This document shows, one piece after another, positions 8,699-18,781 of a stretch of 64,000 nucleotides of DNA. Source of the DNA: Mucilaginibacter rubeus (lineage in GTDB: Bacteria > Bacteroidota > Bacteroidia > Sphingobacteriales > Sphingobacteriaceae); NCBI RefSeq assembly GCF_014643835.1, contig NZ_BMKD01000001.1, positions 806,001 to 870,000 of the forward strand, given 5' to 3'. Made by a program: the position numbers and the translations under genes. Each line of letters starts with the position of its first letter. Within the stretch, counting starts at the first letter, position 1. The notes beneath the pieces are model-generated. The model was not told where the DNA came from. It worked only from the letters and a program-made list of their open reading frames with translations, and ran no database searches.

Positions 8699-10309
8699 AT
8701 GAAATATATCTTCTGTTTGTTTTTTTCATTAATTATTCTTTCGGCAAATGCATTCACTGATCCTAATACCTTACTCGAAGAATTAAAAACTGAAATCGCA
8801 AAAAAAAATATATATGATAGCAGTAAAGAAGCAAGGATCCGAAAATTAAAGGCATATCAATCAAATCTTTCGCAAACCAATTATGATGCGCGGTTTGATA
8901 CCTGGGACAAGCTTTACACCGAATACAAATCATATCAGTTTGATTCAGCGTATGTTTATGTCGATAAAATGATATCGCTAAGCAAGGTAACAGGTAATAA
9001 ACCAAAGGAGTATTATAGTTATGTAAGGATGGCTTTTATTCTCCTGTCGTCGGGGATGTTTAACGAAACCTTTGACTATTTACGAAAAGTAAATGTAAAA
9101 GCCCTAAGCAATGCCGATAAAGTTGATTACTATTTCTTTTTAGGCAGGTGCAATTATGACCTGGCGAATTACAGTAATGACAAATATTTTAGCCCCGATT
9201 ATATTAAGGCCGGCAATAAATACATTGATTCGGCGGTCTCGTTTTGCGGCAACGACCATATAATGCATACTTATTTACTTGGTTTGAAGGATTACCAGGA
9301 AAAGAATTACGGAGAAGGACGCTTACGGTTTAAAAAATTACTGGAGAAAGATATGCCAATTTCCATGCACTTGCGGGCAATGGTGTCATGCTCGTTAGGA
9401 GCAATCTGTCTTGAAGATAACGAAAGGCAGGAAGGCCTTAATTTGATGATGAGGGCTGCCATAGCCGATATCAAATCATCAACCCGTGAAACGGTTGCGC
9501 TTTATACGCTGGCAGAACTGTTGTATAAACAGGGCAACATCAAAGATGCTTACAGTTTCATTCAATTGGCAAAAGCTGATGCCGACTTTTACGGAGCCCG
9601 GCAGCGTAAAATACAAATTGCTTCAATTTTACCATTAATAGCAGCAGCCGAGCTTAATAATACCGAGCATCAAAAAAACCGCTTCCTGGTGTTCCTGTTA
9701 ATTATTACTGCGCTTGCATTGCTGGTTGTCTTTTTCCTGGTGATGATCATTAACCAATTAAAAAAGTTGAAGGTTAAAGAAGCAATAATTGAAGGGAAAA
9801 ATGTGCAATTAAACCACATAAACGCGAAACTAATTGAAGATGCAAAAATTAAAGAGGAATATATCGGGCAGTTTTTTAAAGCCATTTCGGGATATATCGT
9901 TAAGCTCGAAAATTTGAAAATCTCTATTGATGCCAAGCTCTCGATGAAGAAGTATGACGCCATTCATACTTTTGTAAATAATATTGATATTAAAAAAGAA
10001 AGGGAGAGCTTGTATTACAGCTTTGATCATATTTTTTTAAAGATCTTCCCTAACTTTATTACGGTGTTCAATAGCTTGTTTGCCGAGAAAGATCAGATCT
10101 GGCCTGATGAAGACGAAGTATTAAATACCGACCTTCGCATATTCGCGCTTATAAGGATGGGTATTGCTGATAATGAAACTATTGCCAAAATATTGGAATA
10201 TTCTGTCAATACAATCTATGTTTACAAAATGAGGATCAAAGCCAAATCGTTGCACCCTGATCAATTCGAACAACGGATTATGGATATTAAGGCTTTTGAT
10301 TACGAGTGA
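8699..10309 (+). CDS. DUF6377-type TPR membrane regulator with C-terminal helix-turn-helix
   Basis: The 536 residues comprise a signal peptide (MKYIFCLFFSLIILSANA), a periplasmic TPR-like helical region (about 30-320), one transmembrane helix (about 328-350, FLVFLLIITALALLVVFFLVM), a cytoplasmic coiled-coil linker, and a C-terminal LuxR-like helix-turn-helix (DLRIFALIRMGIADNETIAKI, then VNTIYVYKMRIKAK, about 475-520). This architecture matches the DUF6377 family of Bacteroidota, in which regulator genes often sit beside SusC/SusD genes. A periplasmic signal sensed by the TPR part would control DNA binding across the membrane. The gene lies directly upstream of susC/susD here, which suggests it controls that operon; that link is inference. 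Confidence 0.85.
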   Translation: MKYIFCLFFSLIILSANAFTDPNTLLEELKTEIAKKNIYDSSKEARIRKLKAYQSNLSQTNYDARFDTWDKLYTEYKSYQFDSAYVYVDKMISLSKVTGNKPKEYYSYVRMAFILLSSGMFNETFDYLRKVNVKALSNADKVDYYFFLGRCNYDLANYSNDKYFSPDYIKAGNKYIDSAVSFCGNDHIMHTYLLGLKDYQEKNYGEGRLRFKKLLEKDMPISMHLRAMVSCSLGAICLEDNERQEGLNLMMRAAIADIKSSTRETVALYTLAELLYKQGNIKDAYSFIQLAKADADFYGARQRKIQIASILPLIAAAELNNTEHQKNRFLVFLLIITALALLVVFFLVMIINQLKKLKVKEAIIEGKNVQLNHINAKLIEDAKIKEEYIGQFFKAISGYIVKLENLKISIDAKLSMKKYDAIHTFVNNIDIKKERESLYYSFDHIFLKIFPNFITVFNSLFAEKDQIWPDEDEVLNTDLRIFALIRMGIADNETIAKILEYSVNTIYVYKMRIKAKSLHPDQFEQRIMDIKAFDYE

Positions 10310-10328
10310 TTTTTTTTGAAGATACATG

Positions 10329-10374
10329 CTAAAAACCCTGTAAAGTAGCCAAACCTTACAGGGTTTTTAGTAAA
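10329..10374 (+). terminator. Intrinsic terminator after the regulator gene
   Basis: The 15-nt arms ctaaaaaccctgtaa (10329-10343) and ttacagggtttttag (10356-10370) are perfect complements, with a T-run inside the right arm. It should insulate the regulator gene from the downstream SusC operon. Confidence 0.85.
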
Positions 10375-10817
10375 AAAAGTATTATAAATAATTAAAAAAA
10401 CATTATATTTTTTGTCGGCATTTTTTATATAAATATCTGTTTTTCAATGTTTTAAATTTAAAAAACATCGAAAAAAATTATAAAATTATTAAAATAAGCC
10501 TTTTTCGCGTTTACCGCAACGCATAAGTCTTTTTCTGAGTTTATTTATAAGTAAATTGCATCAGAATTTAACCTGTAATAATTGTAAACCATTACATTTT
10601 TAAACGATCGGTCATTGTTAACCTTTTCCTGTGCTCACCTGCTAACCTATCGGTACGGGCGATGTTTGCATGGCCATTATGCGTATACTTCGGGTATTAT
10701 TTATTATGATAACCCGAAACCATATTAGCATGACTTCGTATAAAATGTTGGGGATCTCTTTTACGGATTGAAAACTAAACCCAAACAACAACCAATTTCA
10801 ACTAAATCTCAAGTTTT
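10371..10817. other. Long AT-rich leader upstream of susC
   Basis: About 450 bases without a gene. The first 130 are extremely AT-rich. No exact TAnnTTTG box was found. A promoter for the susC operon and an operator for the DUF6377 regulator are expected here but cannot be pinpointed by eye. Confidence 0.4.
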
Positions 10818-13800
10818 ATGCAAATTAAACATTTACTCAACGTATGTTTCTTTGCTGTTTTTCTCTTTTTGATGGAGCCTGCTATGGCCCAAAATAAGAT
10901 AATAACAGGTAAAGTAACCGACAAAAAAGATGGCTCCCCTTTAATAGGAGTATCGGTAGTAACTGCTGTAGGTGCCCAGGGTGGCGCTATAACAGCAACA
11001 GACGGATCATACAAAATTTCCGTTCCGGCAAATACCGCGAGCCTTACTTTTACTTATGTTGGTTTCCTCAACGCAACTGTTCCATTAAACGGTCGGACTT
11101 CTGTTGATGTACAGATGGAAGAAGCGAATCGTGCACTGAACGAAGTTGTAGTGATAGGTTACGGTACCCAGAAAGTTAAGGATGCAACCGGTTCTGTAGC
11201 TACTTTAGGTGCCAAAGACTTTAACAAAGGCGTTATCGCTACACCTGAGCAATTGCTGCAAGGTCGTATAGCCGGTGTTCAGGTAACTCCTTCGAGTGGT
11301 GAGCCTGGTGCAGGTGCTACCATTAACATCCGCGGCGCAAGCTCAATCAGGTCAGGTACGAGTCCGCTATACGTTGTGGATGGTGTTCCTCTTGACAATG
11401 GCGGTACTTCAGGTGGTTTTGACAGCGGTGCAGGTAGTTCATCTGCGCGTAACCCGTTAGCATTTATTAACCCTGCCGATATCGAAAATATTTCGGTTTT
11501 AAAAGATGCGTCGGCCTCTGCTATTTATGGTTCACGTGGTGCTAATGGTGTAATCCTTATCACTACAAAAAAAGGTAGAAAAGGGCAAGGTATACAATTT
11601 GGGGCAAGCACAAGTATTGCAAATGCAGCCAAAAGATATGATTTGCTTGATAAGGCTGCATTTTTAAAAGGCGTAGCCAGTGTTGGGTCAAACGCGGGAC
11701 CTCTTGCCGATGGAGGTATTGATTATGGCGGTAATACCGATTGGCAAAAACAGGTTTTCCGTACCGCTGTATCACAAAACTATAATTTAGGTTTTGGTGG
11801 TGGAAACAATACGGGGAGCTACAGGGCAACGTTTGCTTATGATGATCAGCAGGGTATTGTAAAAAGAAGTGAGTTGAAACGTTTTACAGCTCGTATAAAT
11901 GCTTCACAATCGTTTTTCAATCAACGTTTAAAGTTTGATCTGCAATCATTGTTTTCAAATGTAAAAGACCGGTTTGCGCCAATCACTAATAACGCAGGCT
12001 TTAACGGTAGTTTGATAGGGGCAATGATCCAAACCAATCCTACCATCCCTGTATTTGATTCGGAAGGCAGATATTATGACATCAATGGCTATGAAAATGG
12101 TTTCCCCAAGGGCAATAGTTTCAGAAACCCGGTTTCAATGCTTAACCAGATAGATGACACTGATAATATCAACCGGTACCTGAATAATTTAACCATGACC
12201 TTAAAGCTGTTTGAAGGTTTATCATACAAAGGCAACTTCGGCGCAGATATATCAAGGGGGCAAAGGGAAACTTATTATGACTCAAAAATTGTGGGCTATA
12301 CCGATGAAGCTAATATTGGCGATTTTAAAGTGCCTTCTGCAACCGGAAACGGTCGCGGGATCCTGATCCACAACAAGCTTACCAATTTAACCACAGAACA
12401 TACCCTGAATTATGATAAAAAGTGGGCTAACAATAATGCATTAACAGCATTGGTAGGTTATTCATATCAAACCTTTAAAAACTTCAACAGGGGTAATCTT
12501 GCCTGGGGAACACCAACGCCGGGCCAATTTTTGCATGATTTTAATCAGTTTAAAAATCACATGCCGCACGATTTTAGTAACCGTAATGGTTTGGATAGCA
12601 GTAGCTATACACTTCAATCTTATTTCGCGCGTGCTCAATATACTTATAAAGACAGGTATATCATTACCGGTACTATCAGACGTGATGGTTCATCTCGTTT
12701 TGGCGAAAATCACCACTATGCTAATTTTCCTGCTGCTGCGTTTAAATGGCGTATAAGCCAGGAAAGTTTCGGCCCTAAGGGTGTGTTTGATGATTTAAGT
12801 CTTCGTTTAAACTGGGGTAAAACAGGTAACCAGGATTTCCCTTCTTACGCATCTAAAAGACTTAGGCAAACAAACTATGCAGGTACAGCAAATTCGCAGT
12901 TGAATGCCGAAAACCCTGATCTGAAATGGGAAACGCAAACCGCTTATGGCGCAGGTATCGATTTCTCGATGTTTAAAGGGCGTTTAACCGGTACATTGGA
13001 TTATTATAACAAATCACAAACGGATATCTTGTTTTACCAGGATTTAGCGCAACCTGCTCCTTTCCCAAGAATATGGATCAACTTACCTGGTCAGGTGGTA
13101 AACAAAGGCATCGAGTTGGGTTTAAATTTTGCTGCGATAGATCATAAGAGTTTTAGCTGGGATGTGTCATATAACATGACAACAATCAATAACCGTGTCA
13201 GAAATTTTGGAAGCCGTAATATTATTACCGGTAATATTGATGGGCAGGGCTTATCAGGCGCTTATGCACAGTTTATTGGAGATGGTTATCCGCTTTACTC
13301 ATTTAACATACCTAAATACTCGGGTCTTGATGCCAACGGTTTTGGTATCTACCCTCAAGGTATTGACGTCGCTACGCCTCAAGGCAGCCCGCTGCCAACC
13401 TTCGTGGCAAGCTTAACTAACAGCTTCAGTTATAAAAACTTTAGCTTAAGTTTTCTATTGAATGGAGCAACCGGTTTCTATATATATAACAACACAGCCA
13501 ACGCATTTTTCTACAAAGGTAATCTGGTTAGCGGTCGTAACGTAACCAAGGCAGTAGCTGAAACCAACGAAAATCCGCTTAACTCGGGCGAGGTATCAAC
13601 CCGTTTCCTTGAAAAAGGCGATTTCATGCGCTTAAGCAACGCTACGTTAGGTTATACCGTACCATTAAAAGGTAAAACCATTAAAACTTTGCGGGTTTCG
13701 TTAACCGGTCAAAACCTATTCCTGATTACAGGATACAGCGGTCTTGATCCGGAAGTAAATACCAACAAAGAGAGGAATGGGGTGCCTTCACGTGGTATCG

Positions 13801-13859
13801 ATTACACACCTTATCCAAATGCACGCACATTTACTTTAGGTTTAAATGCAGGTTTTTAA
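10818..13859 (+). CDS. SusC/RagA-family TonB-dependent outer-membrane transporter
   Basis: This 1013-residue outer-membrane importer has a signal peptide (MQIKHLLNVCFFAVFLFLMEPAMA), a CarboxypepD_reg-like domain (about 27-105, ITGKVTDKKDGSPLIGVSVV), a TonB plug domain with the typical entry EVVVIGYGTQKVKDATGSV (about 108-240, including YVVDGVPLDN and LKDASASAIYGSRGANGVI), and a 22-strand barrel to the end (FTLGLNAGF). There is no N-terminal STN signalling domain, so control through an anti-sigma factor is not expected. SusC proteins import oligosaccharides or peptides bound by the SusD lid. It is the first gene of the susCD-VCBS operon. The substrate is unknown; downstream enzymes point to alpha-glucosides. 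Confidence 0.96.
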   Translation: MQIKHLLNVCFFAVFLFLMEPAMAQNKIITGKVTDKKDGSPLIGVSVVTAVGAQGGAITATDGSYKISVPANTASLTFTYVGFLNATVPLNGRTSVDVQMEEANRALNEVVVIGYGTQKVKDATGSVATLGAKDFNKGVIATPEQLLQGRIAGVQVTPSSGEPGAGATINIRGASSIRSGTSPLYVVDGVPLDNGGTSGGFDSGAGSSSARNPLAFINPADIENISVLKDASASAIYGSRGANGVILITTKKGRKGQGIQFGASTSIANAAKRYDLLDKAAFLKGVASVGSNAGPLADGGIDYGGNTDWQKQVFRTAVSQNYNLGFGGGNNTGSYRATFAYDDQQGIVKRSELKRFTARINASQSFFNQRLKFDLQSLFSNVKDRFAPITNNAGFNGSLIGAMIQTNPTIPVFDSEGRYYDINGYENGFPKGNSFRNPVSMLNQIDDTDNINRYLNNLTMTLKLFEGLSYKGNFGADISRGQRETYYDSKIVGYTDEANIGDFKVPSATGNGRGILIHNKLTNLTTEHTLNYDKKWANNNALTALVGYSYQTFKNFNRGNLAWGTPTPGQFLHDFNQFKNHMPHDFSNRNGLDSSSYTLQSYFARAQYTYKDRYIITGTIRRDGSSRFGENHHYANFPAAAFKWRISQESFGPKGVFDDLSLRLNWGKTGNQDFPSYASKRLRQTNYAGTANSQLNAENPDLKWETQTAYGAGIDFSMFKGRLTGTLDYYNKSQTDILFYQDLAQPAPFPRIWINLPGQVVNKGIELGLNFAAIDHKSFSWDVSYNMTTINNRVRNFGSRNIITGNIDGQGLSGAYAQFIGDGYPLYSFNIPKYSGLDANGFGIYPQGIDVATPQGSPLPTFVASLTNSFSYKNFSLSFLLNGATGFYIYNNTANAFFYKGNLVSGRNVTKAVAETNENPLNSGEVSTRFLEKGDFMRLSNATLGYTVPLKGKTIKTLRVSLTGQNLFLITGYSGLDPEVNTNKERNGVPSRGIDYTPYPNARTFTLGLNAGF

Positions 13860-13869
13860 AAATATTAAC

Positions 13870-15408
13870 ATGAAAAGAAGAGCATCAATAGCCGCGATAA
13901 GTGGGATAATTCTGTTAACCGCTGCAGGCTGTGCAAAATTAAAAGAAACTCCTTATGGTTCCGTATCCGTGGATAACGGAGGAGCTTCGTCACCATCAGA
14001 TCTAAATGGTGTATATTCTCAATTATTTGGTCAAACGGACCAGGCTAATACTTATGCTCTGCAAGAGCATCCTACAGATGAAATGATGGGCCCAACCCGC
14101 GGTACGGACTGGGGCGATTTCGGAACATGGCGTAAGCTCCATACCCACACCTGGACACCCTCACACAATCAGGTGAGCGATACCTGGGACCAGTTGAATA
14201 TCGGTGTGTACCGGGCAAGTCAGGTTATACAAAGGGCTACAGATAACAAGATCAAGGCTGAAGCAAGCTTTTTACGCGCTTATTTTATGTTCCAGGTAGT
14301 TGATTTATATGGACAGGCTCCTTATCGGGATCCAGAGGCACCAAATTCGGCGATACCTATCGTATACAACAGGGCGGATGCTACAGCTTTTATTATCAAA
14401 GATCTTGAGTTTGCTGAAGCTAATCTTACTACATCAGCGAATATCGGGGTGGCCAGTAAAGCCGCAGCACAGGCACTGCTTGCTAAAATATATCTTAATA
14501 AGGCTGTTTATACTGCTACAACCGTAGGTGGCCCTTTTACTTTTGCCAAAGCCGATATGGATAAGGTAATTGAATATGCCAATAAAGTTACAGCGGCTGG
14601 ATATACATTGGAACCTGCAGGTAAATATTTCCAGGATTTCGCCTGGGATAATACTGAAAAATCACATGAAAATATTTTTGGTATCTACAATACACCTACG
14701 AATGTTCCGGCATCAGCAAAAAATCGTTGGAAAATGGGTTTGCATTATAATCAGACGCCTGATGGATGGAATGGTTTCACCACTTTGGCCGATTTCTATA
14801 AATCATTTGAAGCTACAGATGAACGCAGAGGGGTAGATTATCCGGGCTTAACTGATAAAGTTGGCTTACGTGCCGGTTTTGCAATTGGTCAGCAATACGG
14901 TCCGGGTCACGTTGCTTTGAAACAAAGGGGTGGCCAGCCGCTGGTGTTTACAGAGAATGTTAACCTTAATTATTCAACAGAAGCTCAAGGTATCAGGGTG
15001 TTCAAATATTTTCCTCATCCAAATGCAGACGGAACTGTGACCGATTCTGGTGAAGATAATGACTACGTGATCTTACGCTATGCCGACGTGGTGCTTGAAA
15101 AAGCCGAAGCCATTTTGCGTGGAGGGACCGACCCATTAGGCCAAACAGCCCTGCAGCTTGTTAACTCTGTCCGCGTTCCACGTGGTGCTACTGCCATGGC
15201 AACAGTTGATCTGACCGCTATGCTTGCCGAAAGAGGTCGTGAGCTATATTGGGAAGGCTGGAGAAGGAATGACCTGATCCGCTTTGAGAAATTTAATGAT
15301 CCGGTTGATCAGCGTCCCGCAAAAACGGATAAAAGCAAAACAGTTTATCCAATTCCTCAGCGCGCGGTTGATACCAACCCCAACCTTAAACAAAACGCAG
15401 GTTATTAA
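13870..15408 (+). CDS. SusD/RagB-family surface glycan-binding lipoprotein
   Basis: The chosen ATG lies 10 bases after the susC stop and gives a clean lipoprotein signal (MKRRASIAAISGIILLTAAGC, Cys21). An earlier in-frame ATG at 13846 would lie inside susC and add no recognisable signal. The 512-residue protein has SusD features: an N-terminal LNGVYSQLF segment, TPR-like helices (AEASFLRAYFMFQVVDLYGQ) and the C-terminal AERGRELYWEGWRRNDLIRF motif typical of the family. SusD forms the lid over the SusC barrel and binds substrate at the cell surface. A strong terminator follows, before the VCBS genes. Confidence 0.96.
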   Translation: MKRRASIAAISGIILLTAAGCAKLKETPYGSVSVDNGGASSPSDLNGVYSQLFGQTDQANTYALQEHPTDEMMGPTRGTDWGDFGTWRKLHTHTWTPSHNQVSDTWDQLNIGVYRASQVIQRATDNKIKAEASFLRAYFMFQVVDLYGQAPYRDPEAPNSAIPIVYNRADATAFIIKDLEFAEANLTTSANIGVASKAAAQALLAKIYLNKAVYTATTVGGPFTFAKADMDKVIEYANKVTAAGYTLEPAGKYFQDFAWDNTEKSHENIFGIYNTPTNVPASAKNRWKMGLHYNQTPDGWNGFTTLADFYKSFEATDERRGVDYPGLTDKVGLRAGFAIGQQYGPGHVALKQRGGQPLVFTENVNLNYSTEAQGIRVFKYFPHPNADGTVTDSGEDNDYVILRYADVVLEKAEAILRGGTDPLGQTALQLVNSVRVPRGATAMATVDLTAMLAERGRELYWEGWRRNDLIRFEKFNDPVDQRPAKTDKSKTVYPIPQRAVDTNPNLKQNAGY

Positions 15409-15434
15409 TATTTGAGATTTATTTGATTGAAAGG

Positions 15435-15468
15435 AACGTAGCGGAAATTTCCGCTACGTTTGTTTTTT
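15435..15468 (+). terminator. Strong palindromic terminator between susD and the VCBS genes
   Basis: The 13-nt arms aacgtagcggaaa (15435-15447) and tttccgctacgtt (15448-15460) form a perfect palindrome, followed by a T-rich tract (tgtttttt). The next gene starts only 11 bases later with no room for a normal promoter after the hairpin, so this probably lets part of the transcripts through. Confidence 0.8.
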
Positions 15469-15478
15469 CGCAAAGTAT

Positions 15479-18400
15479 ATGCAACCAAAAATACCCCTGT
15501 TTCTGCTTATCTTAATCCTTACTATTTTTTGCGCCTGTAATGGTGGGGATAAACAAACCTTGTTTACCGAGCAAAATAATGAATCCATCGGCATCAATTT
15601 CGCTAATCGGCTCAATGATCAGGACCGTACCAATGTGTTCACCTTTCGTAATTATTACAATGGAGGCGGGGTTGCCATTGGCGATGTAAATAATGACGGG
15701 TTAAATGATGTTTACCTGACATCAAACATGGGCGGCAATCAACTCTATATCAACAAGGGAAATTGGAAATTTGAAAACATAACTGACAAAGCGGGGGTGA
15801 AGGGAACTAAATACTGGAGCACCGGAGCTACCATGGTTGATATCAATGGCGACGGCTGGCTTGATATTTACGTTTGCCACAGTGGTAATGCCCGCGGCAA
15901 CGAAAAGGGTAATGAACTGTTTATTAATCAGCACGATGGTACGTTTAAGGAAGAAGCCCAAAAGTATGGCCTGGTAGATAATGGGTTATCCACCCAGGCC
16001 ATTTTTTTCGACTATGATAATGACGGCGATCTGGACTGCTTTGTACTAAATAATTCTTTCAGGCCTATAGAGTCGTTTGATTTTAGTAAAAATCTGCGTG
16101 CTGTTGTTGATGAGTTGGGTGGTGCCCGTCTTTATCGTAATGATGGCGGCCATTTTACAAATGTAACCAAAGAAGCAGGAATATATTCAAGTGATATAGG
16201 TTTTGGTTTAGGCGTTTCTGTAGCAGATATCAACCAGGATGGATATCCTGATATCTATGTCTCCAATGATTTTTTTGAGCGCGATTATCTTTATATCAAC
16301 CAAAAAAACGGAACTTTTAAAGAGGATATTCAAAATGAAACGGGGCACCTGAGCCTGGCCTCAATGGGATCAGATATTGCCGATATCAATAACGATGGGC
16401 AGTATGATATTTTTACTACAGAGATGCTGCCTGAAGGCGATCGGCGTTTAAAAAAAATGACCTCGTTTGAATCATACGATGTGATCAAAGCCAAGCAGCG
16501 CGACGGCTATTATAACCAATACATGCAAAACTGTCTGCAGGTGCGTAATAGCGATGGTACGTTCTCCGAAACGGCCTTCTATTCGGGCGTAGCAGCAACC
16601 GACTGGAGCTGGGGAGCGCTGATGTTTGATATGGATAACGATGGTTGGAAAGATATTTTTGTATCAAACGGTATTTATAAAGACCTGACCGATCAGGATT
16701 ACATTGAATTTTTAGGCAATCGTGATAATATGGCCAAAATAGCCGAAGGCCGGAAAAAATTTGATTATAAAGATTTTACTGATAAAATGGCTTCATCGCC
16801 TTTGTCTAATTATGCCTATCTGAATAATCACAACCTTACTTTCACCAATAAATCAACTGATTTTGGTTTGGATAAGCCGGGGTTTAGTAACGGTTCGTCA
16901 TATGCCGATCTGGATAATGATGGGGACAATGACCTCATCGTAAATAACGAAAATGCCCAGGTGTCGATCTTTAAAAACAACGCCGAAAAAAACGGGAACC
17001 ATCATATCCAAATAAAATTAAAAGGAACAGGTCTGAATACTTTTGGAATAGGTACTACGGTAAAAGTGTTTATGAAGGGCAGTTCGCTAATTTACTATAA
17101 TCAGCCTACACGTGGTTTTCAAAGTTGCACATCGCCCAATTTACTTACAATAGGTATAGGTAAATACAAATCTATTGATTCGGTCCAGGTGATTTGGCCG
17201 GGTAATACTTATCAGTTGCTAAAAAACGTAAACGCGGATAAAGTTTACGCGGTTAATCAAACCGATGCCGCCTTGAAATATAACTGGACAAAGCCTGCTG
17301 TTAAAACACTATTTGCCGATGTTACCAAATCAATATTTGACAGCATTCCTAAGCATAAGGAGGACGATTTTATCGATTTCGACAACGAGCGCCTGATGCT
17401 CCAGATGTTATCGACAGAAAATCCTTATATGGCTACCGGTGACGTTAATGGCGACGGGCTGACTGATTTTTATTTCGGAAGCTCAAAAAACAGCTTTGCC
17501 AGCATCTATATCCAGCAAAAGAACGGTAAGTTTAAACAAACTATTCCCGAAGATTTTAAAAAGCAGGAATACCTGGAAAATGCCGGGGCTGTTTTTGGCG
17601 ATTTTGATGGCGATGGCGACCAGGACCTGATTATAGGAGTAGGAGGTAATGCCGATGAAGCCGAAACACCAGTCTATAATCCCCGCTTTTTTGTGAACGA
17701 TGGTAAAGGGAATTTTCATAGGGACCCTGAGAGAACACTCCATGCAGCTGTTAATGCCTCGATCATTATTTCGGCTGATTATGATGGCGATGGCAAGCCC
17801 GACCTTTTTATTGGGGGCAGAAGTATGCCCGGGCTTTACGGATGTTCGCCGCAATCATTTGTTTTTCATAATGAAGGCAACGGGCATTTTACCGATGTAT
17901 CAAAATTAGTATTGGGCACGGATACAAGGCTCGGTATGGTAACAGCAGCCAAATGGGCTGATATTGATCATAACGGCTCGCCCGATTTGATAATTGCCGG
18001 TGATTGGATGGGAATTAAGATTTTCAAAAACAACAAAGGAAAATTTGCTGAAGATAAACAACTGGCTAATTACAAAGGCTGGTGGAGCAGTCTTGAAATT
18101 GCTGATGTGGATGGCGATGGCGCACTTGATATTATTGGCGGTAACATCGGGCTTAACTCAAAATTCAGGGCTTCGTTTGAGCAACCAATGGAAATTTTTG
18201 TAAAGGATTTCGATAATAACGGTACAAAAGAATGTGTAACTTCCATGTATAAAAGTGATGGGGTAAACTATGTTTTTCATATGAAACCTGATTTAGTGGG
18301 CCAGATGCCAATCTTCAAAAAACGTTTTCTGCGCTATATTGACTATGCGGGCAAACCATTTGACGAGGTATTTCCTGCTGAGATGCTTGATGGCGCCGAA

Positions 18401-18781
18401 AAGCACCAAATGAATTTCCTGGCTTCGGCGGTATTTTTTAATAAACGCGGAAAATTTATTTGTAAACCACTGCCTGCCGATGCACAGTTATCTATGATAA
18501 ATACTATTTTGTGTGCAGATTTTGATAATACCGGAGCTGTGAAGATCATATTAGGAGGTAACTTTTATGGCTTTAAACCCGAAATCGGCCGGCTTGATGC
18601 CAATCGGGGGCTTGTTTATCAATATACAAAAAATGGGTTTGCTTATTTTCCGGCTGCCAAAACGGGCCTCAATTTAAACGGACAGGTACGCTCATCGTTA
18701 GGTATAAGAAATGCATCCGGTAAAAATTATTACCTGTTTGGCATTAATGATGAACCGCTTAAAGCTTATGAACTACGTTAA
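15479..18781 (+). CDS. VCBS/FG-GAP repeat lipoprotein with ASPIC-UnbV domain (first copy)
   Basis: This 1100-residue protein has a lipoprotein-like signal (MQPKIPLFLLILILTIFCAC, Cys20). The mature part is an FG-GAP/VCBS beta-propeller with many calcium-type loops (DVNNDGLND, DINGDGWLD, DYDNDGDLD, DMDNDGWKD, DFDGDGDQD, DYDGDGKPD). Between two propeller blocks lies an ASPIC/UnbV-like region (GIGTTVKVFMKG, TRGFQSCTSPNLLTIGIG, DSVQVIWPG, about 520-590). CRTAC1-like proteins of this type are common next to SusC/SusD in Bacteroidota but have no established function; calcium-stabilised binding at the surface is likely. It is followed by a paralogue. Confidence 0.92.
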   Translation: MQPKIPLFLLILILTIFCACNGGDKQTLFTEQNNESIGINFANRLNDQDRTNVFTFRNYYNGGGVAIGDVNNDGLNDVYLTSNMGGNQLYINKGNWKFENITDKAGVKGTKYWSTGATMVDINGDGWLDIYVCHSGNARGNEKGNELFINQHDGTFKEEAQKYGLVDNGLSTQAIFFDYDNDGDLDCFVLNNSFRPIESFDFSKNLRAVVDELGGARLYRNDGGHFTNVTKEAGIYSSDIGFGLGVSVADINQDGYPDIYVSNDFFERDYLYINQKNGTFKEDIQNETGHLSLASMGSDIADINNDGQYDIFTTEMLPEGDRRLKKMTSFESYDVIKAKQRDGYYNQYMQNCLQVRNSDGTFSETAFYSGVAATDWSWGALMFDMDNDGWKDIFVSNGIYKDLTDQDYIEFLGNRDNMAKIAEGRKKFDYKDFTDKMASSPLSNYAYLNNHNLTFTNKSTDFGLDKPGFSNGSSYADLDNDGDNDLIVNNENAQVSIFKNNAEKNGNHHIQIKLKGTGLNTFGIGTTVKVFMKGSSLIYYNQPTRGFQSCTSPNLLTIGIGKYKSIDSVQVIWPGNTYQLLKNVNADKVYAVNQTDAALKYNWTKPAVKTLFADVTKSIFDSIPKHKEDDFIDFDNERLMLQMLSTENPYMATGDVNGDGLTDFYFGSSKNSFASIYIQQKNGKFKQTIPEDFKKQEYLENAGAVFGDFDGDGDQDLIIGVGGNADEAETPVYNPRFFVNDGKGNFHRDPERTLHAAVNASIIISADYDGDGKPDLFIGGRSMPGLYGCSPQSFVFHNEGNGHFTDVSKLVLGTDTRLGMVTAAKWADIDHNGSPDLIIAGDWMGIKIFKNNKGKFAEDKQLANYKGWWSSLEIADVDGDGALDIIGGNIGLNSKFRASFEQPMEIFVKDFDNNGTKECVTSMYKSDGVNYVFHMKPDLVGQMPIFKKRFLRYIDYAGKPFDEVFPAEMLDGAEKHQMNFLASAVFFNKRGKFICKPLPADAQLSMINTILCADFDNTGAVKIILGGNFYGFKPEIGRLDANRGLVYQYTKNGFAYFPAAKTGLNLNGQVRSSLGIRNASGKNYYLFGINDEPLKAYELR

